The notes under the pieces were generated by a model that ran no database searches, was not told where the DNA came from, and saw only the letters and a program-made list of their open reading frames with translations. Position numbers and translations under genes: made by a program. Below, piece after piece: positions 60,793 through 64,000 of a stretch of 64,000 nt of DNA. Numbering within the stretch: position 1 is the stretch's first letter; each line of letters opens with the position of its first letter. This DNA is from Amoebidium appalachense (Eukaryota > Ichthyosporea), in assembly GCA_963693365.1 (NCBI GenBank), contig CAVNZM010000004.1:11160001-11224000 (forward strand), given 5' to 3'.

Positions 60793-60826
60793 TACAACGC
60801 TACGATCAAGCGACTGTTGAGACAAG

Positions 60827-63800
60827 ATGGGAAGAGCAAAATGTCCAGTTCCCATGTATGAAGGAGAAGGCAAGGGCAAAATCTCCTACTCAATGTGGGC
60901 CATGCGCATGAAGTGCTTCCTCGAGGGCGAGGAATTATGGTACACGATTGAAGACGTGGCTCCTGAAGTGATAGGAGAGGACGGCGAACCGGTGGAGCAA
61001 CCTCCGGTGGAGATCGACCCCTTGGATCAGAAGAAGGCGACTTCCTACCTGGTGGAGACACTAGGTGATGTACCTGCAAGCCTGTGTCGGCGAGCTATTG
61101 CCGTAGGAAATCCCAAGGACATATGGGATACGGTAGCATCATACGCTGCGCGCAACACAGATGAGCACAAGAGAATGTTGATTCAACAGTTCTGGCGTGC
61201 TGATATGATGCCGACGGAAAGCGTGCTGGAGTATGCGGCCCGCCTGGAGTGCATTGTGCAGGATCTTCTTCATATCGATCCCAATGGAGTTAGTGAGGAC
61301 ATGGTTGCCGAGAAATTCCTGGACGGTGTAGGCGCTGACGACCGATTCCGCACCGACGTTAGGACCATTCAAGCTTTACCAGCAGCTGAGAAGACAATGG
61401 AAAAGATAATCGCCAAGCTGCGTGGTTTTGAGGAGAACGAGGCTGCAAGGGAACAGCAGCGGGTGATGATGACCAGCACCCAATGGCGCGGCGGTACGCC
61501 ACGACAGGACACCGGCAAGCCGCGCGTGACTGACATATCCAAGGTGGAGTGTTACAAATGTCACAAGTTTGGGCACTACAAGTCACAGTGTCCAAAGAAG
61601 AAGAAGGGCGGCAATCGCGGCGACAAGGCGAAGCAGAACGGAGCTTCCAAGGAGATACTCGCCATGGCGGTAAACAGCGGACTCCCTTCTTCAACTGAGT
61701 GGTATTGGGACTGCGGCGCAACCTCCCATGTCACATGCCGAAAGGACTGGATGGAAGACTTCCGGTCGATCACACCCAAACCCGTCGCTCTGGGTAACAC
61801 CCCGGGTGTGATGGCGCTAGGAATAGGCGTCGTAAGATTAACAAGTGAGTTCCAGGGCAACAGCATGACATTTAGACTGCAGAATGTGCTGTACGTGCCA
61901 GCATTTGGAACTAACGTGATGTCGGCTTCAAGCGCCGGCAAGCACGGGTTAAGAGGCATCACCGACGGTCGACAGTGTACGATTGAGAGTGCCACAGATG
62001 GCCAAGTTGTGGCCCGTGGGGTAGTGGAGGGAGGCCTGTATCGTCTCCTAGTGAAACCCGTATGTGAGAGCGTGAACATGGTGACCACTGCAGTCGGCAG
62101 CAGTGGGGGTAACACCGTGTGTGAGCCGGTAAAGGGCAGCGCCAGTTTATGGCACCGGCGGTTTGGTCATGTGGCAATAAACACGCTACAGAAGATGGTT
62201 AAAGAAAACATCGTCGAGGGTCTGTGCATCGACTGCAAAACCCAGGATGACGGTGTGTGCGAGGGATGCGCGAGAGGGAAGCAAGCCCGGCTCTCTTTCA
62301 GTAAGCTACCCCGCAAGACAGCGCCAGCGAAGCTCGACAGAGTTCATTCTGATGTGGCAGGACCGTTCAACAAGGAGTCGCTGCAAGGTTCCAAGTATTA
62401 TGTCACCTTCATCGACGACAAGACAAGGTTCACTACGGTGTACTTCATGAAACATAAATCCCAAGTGCATACTTACTTCAAGAAGTACAAGGCACACGTA
62501 GAGAAGCAACACGGTGCCAGCATCAAGATTCTGCGTTCCGACAACGGGGGTGAGTACACCTCCACTGAGTTCAAGTCGTTCCTGGAAGCGTGCGGCATTG
62601 AACATGAGGCGACAGTCCCTTACACACCAGAGCAGAATGGTGTAGCAGAGAGGGCTAACAGGACCATTGTCGAGACGGCGCGCGGCATGCTGCAGTCAGC
62701 AGGCATGAGTATGGGGTTCTGGCAGCTGGCAGTACAGGCAGCTGTGTACATCAAGAACCTGACGCCAACCACAGTACTGGGTGGCATGACACCTTGGGAG
62801 GCATGGTATGGAGAGAAGCCCGATGTTAGCCATCTACGTGTATTTGGTAGCAAGGCATTTGTCCATGTGCCGAAGGACGAGCGCAGGAAGCTAGACGCCA
62901 AGAGTCGGGAGTGTAAATTCGTCGGCTACACAGGTGACAGCAAGACGTACTTGTTGTGGGACACCGAGGCGCGCAAGACTATCGTCGGGCGAGATGTGGT
63001 GATCGATGAATCATGCACCCCAAAGGCCGGTATTCCGGTGGTGCAAGATGAGCCAATGGAATTGCTGATGCATAAGCCAATCGGAAATCAGCAGAGCTTG
63101 GAATCGAGGGATCCAATCAGCGCCAAGAAGCAACATTCCTTTCGGAAGCCTACAATCGGCACTGACAGTGGATATGATTCAGATGCTATCGGCGACGGCG
63201 CGGGCGAGGACAGCGGCGATTCGGACGCGGCAGGGTCAGGAGACGAGGAAGATAGTGCAGAGTTGCAGGTTGCAACCAGAAGTGCCTATCCGTCTATGAC
63301 TACAAGGCGCGGTGGGACCTACGGCATCAACGCAGGTGTAGTAGAGTACCGCGACAGTATCAGCATAGCAATTGAGAGTGCTGATAGCAATGAGGATGAC
63401 CCTGTGACACTGGAAGAAGCAATCTCCAGGCCAGATGGTGCAAAGTGGAAGGCTGCGCTGGACGAGGAGTACGAATCTCTAGTCAAGAATGGGACATGGT
63501 CACTGGTGCCACTCCCACCAGGTCGTCGGGCAGTTTCCTTCAAGTGGGTCTTCAAGATGAAACGCAACGCCGACGGCAGTGTCGAGCGCTACAAGGCCCG
63601 TGGTGTGGCCAGGGGCTTCTCTCAGCAAGAGGGGATAGACTACGAAGAGACCTTTGCCCCGGTGGCCAAGTTCACCAGCTTCAGACTTCTCTTCGCTATG
63701 GCAGCGGCAGAGAACATGCACCTCACACAAATAGATATCGTCACGGCGTTCCTGAACGGCGACATCAAGGAAGAGCTGTACATGCAGCAACCGCGTGGGT

Positions 63801-64000
63801 ACGAGGTACCCGGAAAGGAAGACTATGTGTGTCGTTTGCACAAAAGTCTGTATGGCCTCAAGCAAGCAGCAAGGTGCTGGAATGAGAAGATGCATGAGGC
63901 TATGGTCGATCTTGGCTTCACACGTGTGGAAGCTGATCGATGTGTCTACTTCAAGGTCAACGGAAGTGGAAAGACGGTGGTGGCTGTGCATGTGGACGAC
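60827..64000 (+). CDS. Copia gag-pol polyprotein (partial, 1,058 codons visible)
   Basis: One frame from the ATG at 60827 to the edge without stop or frameshift, so Gag and Pol are made as a single polyprotein. Gag has the zinc knuckle CYKCHKFGHYKSQC (residues 242-255, CX2CX4HX4C). The aspartic protease site is WDCGATSH (Asp295), with Cys instead of the usual Ser. Integrase has the HHCC zinc finger (His443 in WHRRFGH, then CIDC and CEGC) and the catalytic residues Asp509, Asp572 and Glu608, the last two spaced by 35. Reverse transcriptase shows RYKARGVARGF, QIDIVTAFLNG (Asp970), LHKSLYGLKQAARCW and VHVDD at the very end. The product copies the element's RNA into DNA and inserts it. Confidence 0.98.
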   Translation, partial: MGRAKCPVPMYEGEGKGKISYSMWAMRMKCFLEGEELWYTIEDVAPEVIGEDGEPVEQPPVEIDPLDQKKATSYLVETLGDVPASLCRRAIAVGNPKDIWDTVASYAARNTDEHKRMLIQQFWRADMMPTESVLEYAARLECIVQDLLHIDPNGVSEDMVAEKFLDGVGADDRFRTDVRTIQALPAAEKTMEKIIAKLRGFEENEAAREQQRVMMTSTQWRGGTPRQDTGKPRVTDISKVECYKCHKFGHYKSQCPKKKKGGNRGDKAKQNGASKEILAMAVNSGLPSSTEWYWDCGATSHVTCRKDWMEDFRSITPKPVALGNTPGVMALGIGVVRLTSEFQGNSMTFRLQNVLYVPAFGTNVMSASSAGKHGLRGITDGRQCTIESATDGQVVARGVVEGGLYRLLVKPVCESVNMVTTAVGSSGGNTVCEPVKGSASLWHRRFGHVAINTLQKMVKENIVEGLCIDCKTQDDGVCEGCARGKQARLSFSKLPRKTAPAKLDRVHSDVAGPFNKESLQGSKYYVTFIDDKTRFTTVYFMKHKSQVHTYFKKYKAHVEKQHGASIKILRSDNGGEYTSTEFKSFLEACGIEHEATVPYTPEQNGVAERANRTIVETARGMLQSAGMSMGFWQLAVQAAVYIKNLTPTTVLGGMTPWEAWYGEKPDVSHLRVFGSKAFVHVPKDERRKLDAKSRECKFVGYTGDSKTYLLWDTEARKTIVGRDVVIDESCTPKAGIPVVQDEPMELLMHKPIGNQQSLESRDPISAKKQHSFRKPTIGTDSGYDSDAIGDGAGEDSGDSDAAGSGDEEDSAELQVATRSAYPSMTTRRGGTYGINAGVVEYRDSISIAIESADSNEDDPVTLEEAISRPDGAKWKAALDEEYESLVKNGTWSLVPLPPGRRAVSFKWVFKMKRNADGSVERYKARGVARGFSQQEGIDYEETFAPVAKFTSFRLLFAMAAAENMHLTQIDIVTAFLNGDIKEELYMQQPRGYEVPGKEDYVCRLHKSLYGLKQAARCWNEKMHEAMVDLGFTRVEADRCVYFKVNGSGKTVVAVHVDD

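Larger units (their letters stand above)
60610..64000 (+). mobile_element. Ty1/copia LTR retrotransposon, truncated by the window edge
   Basis: LTR, primer-binding site and an intact gag-pol frame in the order gag, protease, integrase, reverse transcriptase, which defines Ty1/copia (Pseudoviridae-type) elements. RNase H and the 3' LTR lie beyond the window. The unbroken frame suggests a recently active copy. It shares orientation with the vWA-TSP1 gene. Confidence 0.95.

Noticed and set aside
63445-63885. Second + strand frame over the copia reverse transcriptase
   Set aside because: Out-of-frame shadow of the gag-pol frame, which carries all the conserved motifs.

Overview
The window is nuclear DNA from an intron-rich eukaryote, most likely a unicellular protist. 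Genes are split by introns of a few hundred bases with ordinary GT...AG ends, and almost every intron carries long homopolymer, (CA)n/(GT)n or (CT)n tracts. There are no bacterial-style operons, ribosome binding sites, tRNA or rRNA genes. The von Willebrand A / thrombospondin type-1 (TSP1) / EGF protein recalls the adhesins of alveolates and animals, but I cannot assign a lineage from the sequence alone.

Layout. (1) 712-4356 (+): a four-exon isoaspartyl peptidase / L-asparaginase of the Ntn-hydrolase class, with one extra base in its last exon. (2) 7151-15134 (-): a gene of about ten exons for a seven-transmembrane, receptor-like protein with a Ser-rich N-terminal tail. (3) 15796-16130: a small terminal-inverted-repeat element, followed by poorly resolved sequence with one weak candidate exon. 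(4) 18447-22749 (-): a lecithin:cholesterol acyltransferase (LCAT)-family lipase with a long disordered N-terminal extension. A stray LCAT-like exon lies head-to-head with it on the + strand at 23493-23649. (5) 25107-26216: a miniature LTR retrotransposon with identical LTRs and a 5-bp target duplication. (6) 28206-60353 (+): a very large secreted or surface protein gene, for which I could build 46 exons (about 8.1 kb coding, about 2,700 residues). It encodes signal peptide, vWA domain, four TSP1 modules, two EGF, a jelly-roll-like module, two more EGF and then some 29 TSP1 modules. One intron holds a hAT-type element (31915-32902) and another a 46-bp minisatellite (about 53794-54837). (7) From about 60512 to the window end: a Ty1/copia retrotransposon whose intact gag-pol frame runs off the edge. 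It separates the visible part of the TSP1 gene from any 3' exons.

Cross-cutting signals. Poly-C runs sit inside introns overwhelmingly on the sense strand: poly-C on + in + genes, poly-G on + in - genes. A dispersed repeat of 60-135 bp, usually bordered by G/C runs, occurs at seven places. Both LTR elements have a primer-binding site matching the anticodon arm of initiator tRNA-Met, as in Drosophila copia, and their LTRs share sequence blocks. Several exons differ by one base from the expected frame, which points to homopolymer-length errors in the assembly or to decaying genes. Apart from physical proximity, nothing shows that these genes act in one pathway.
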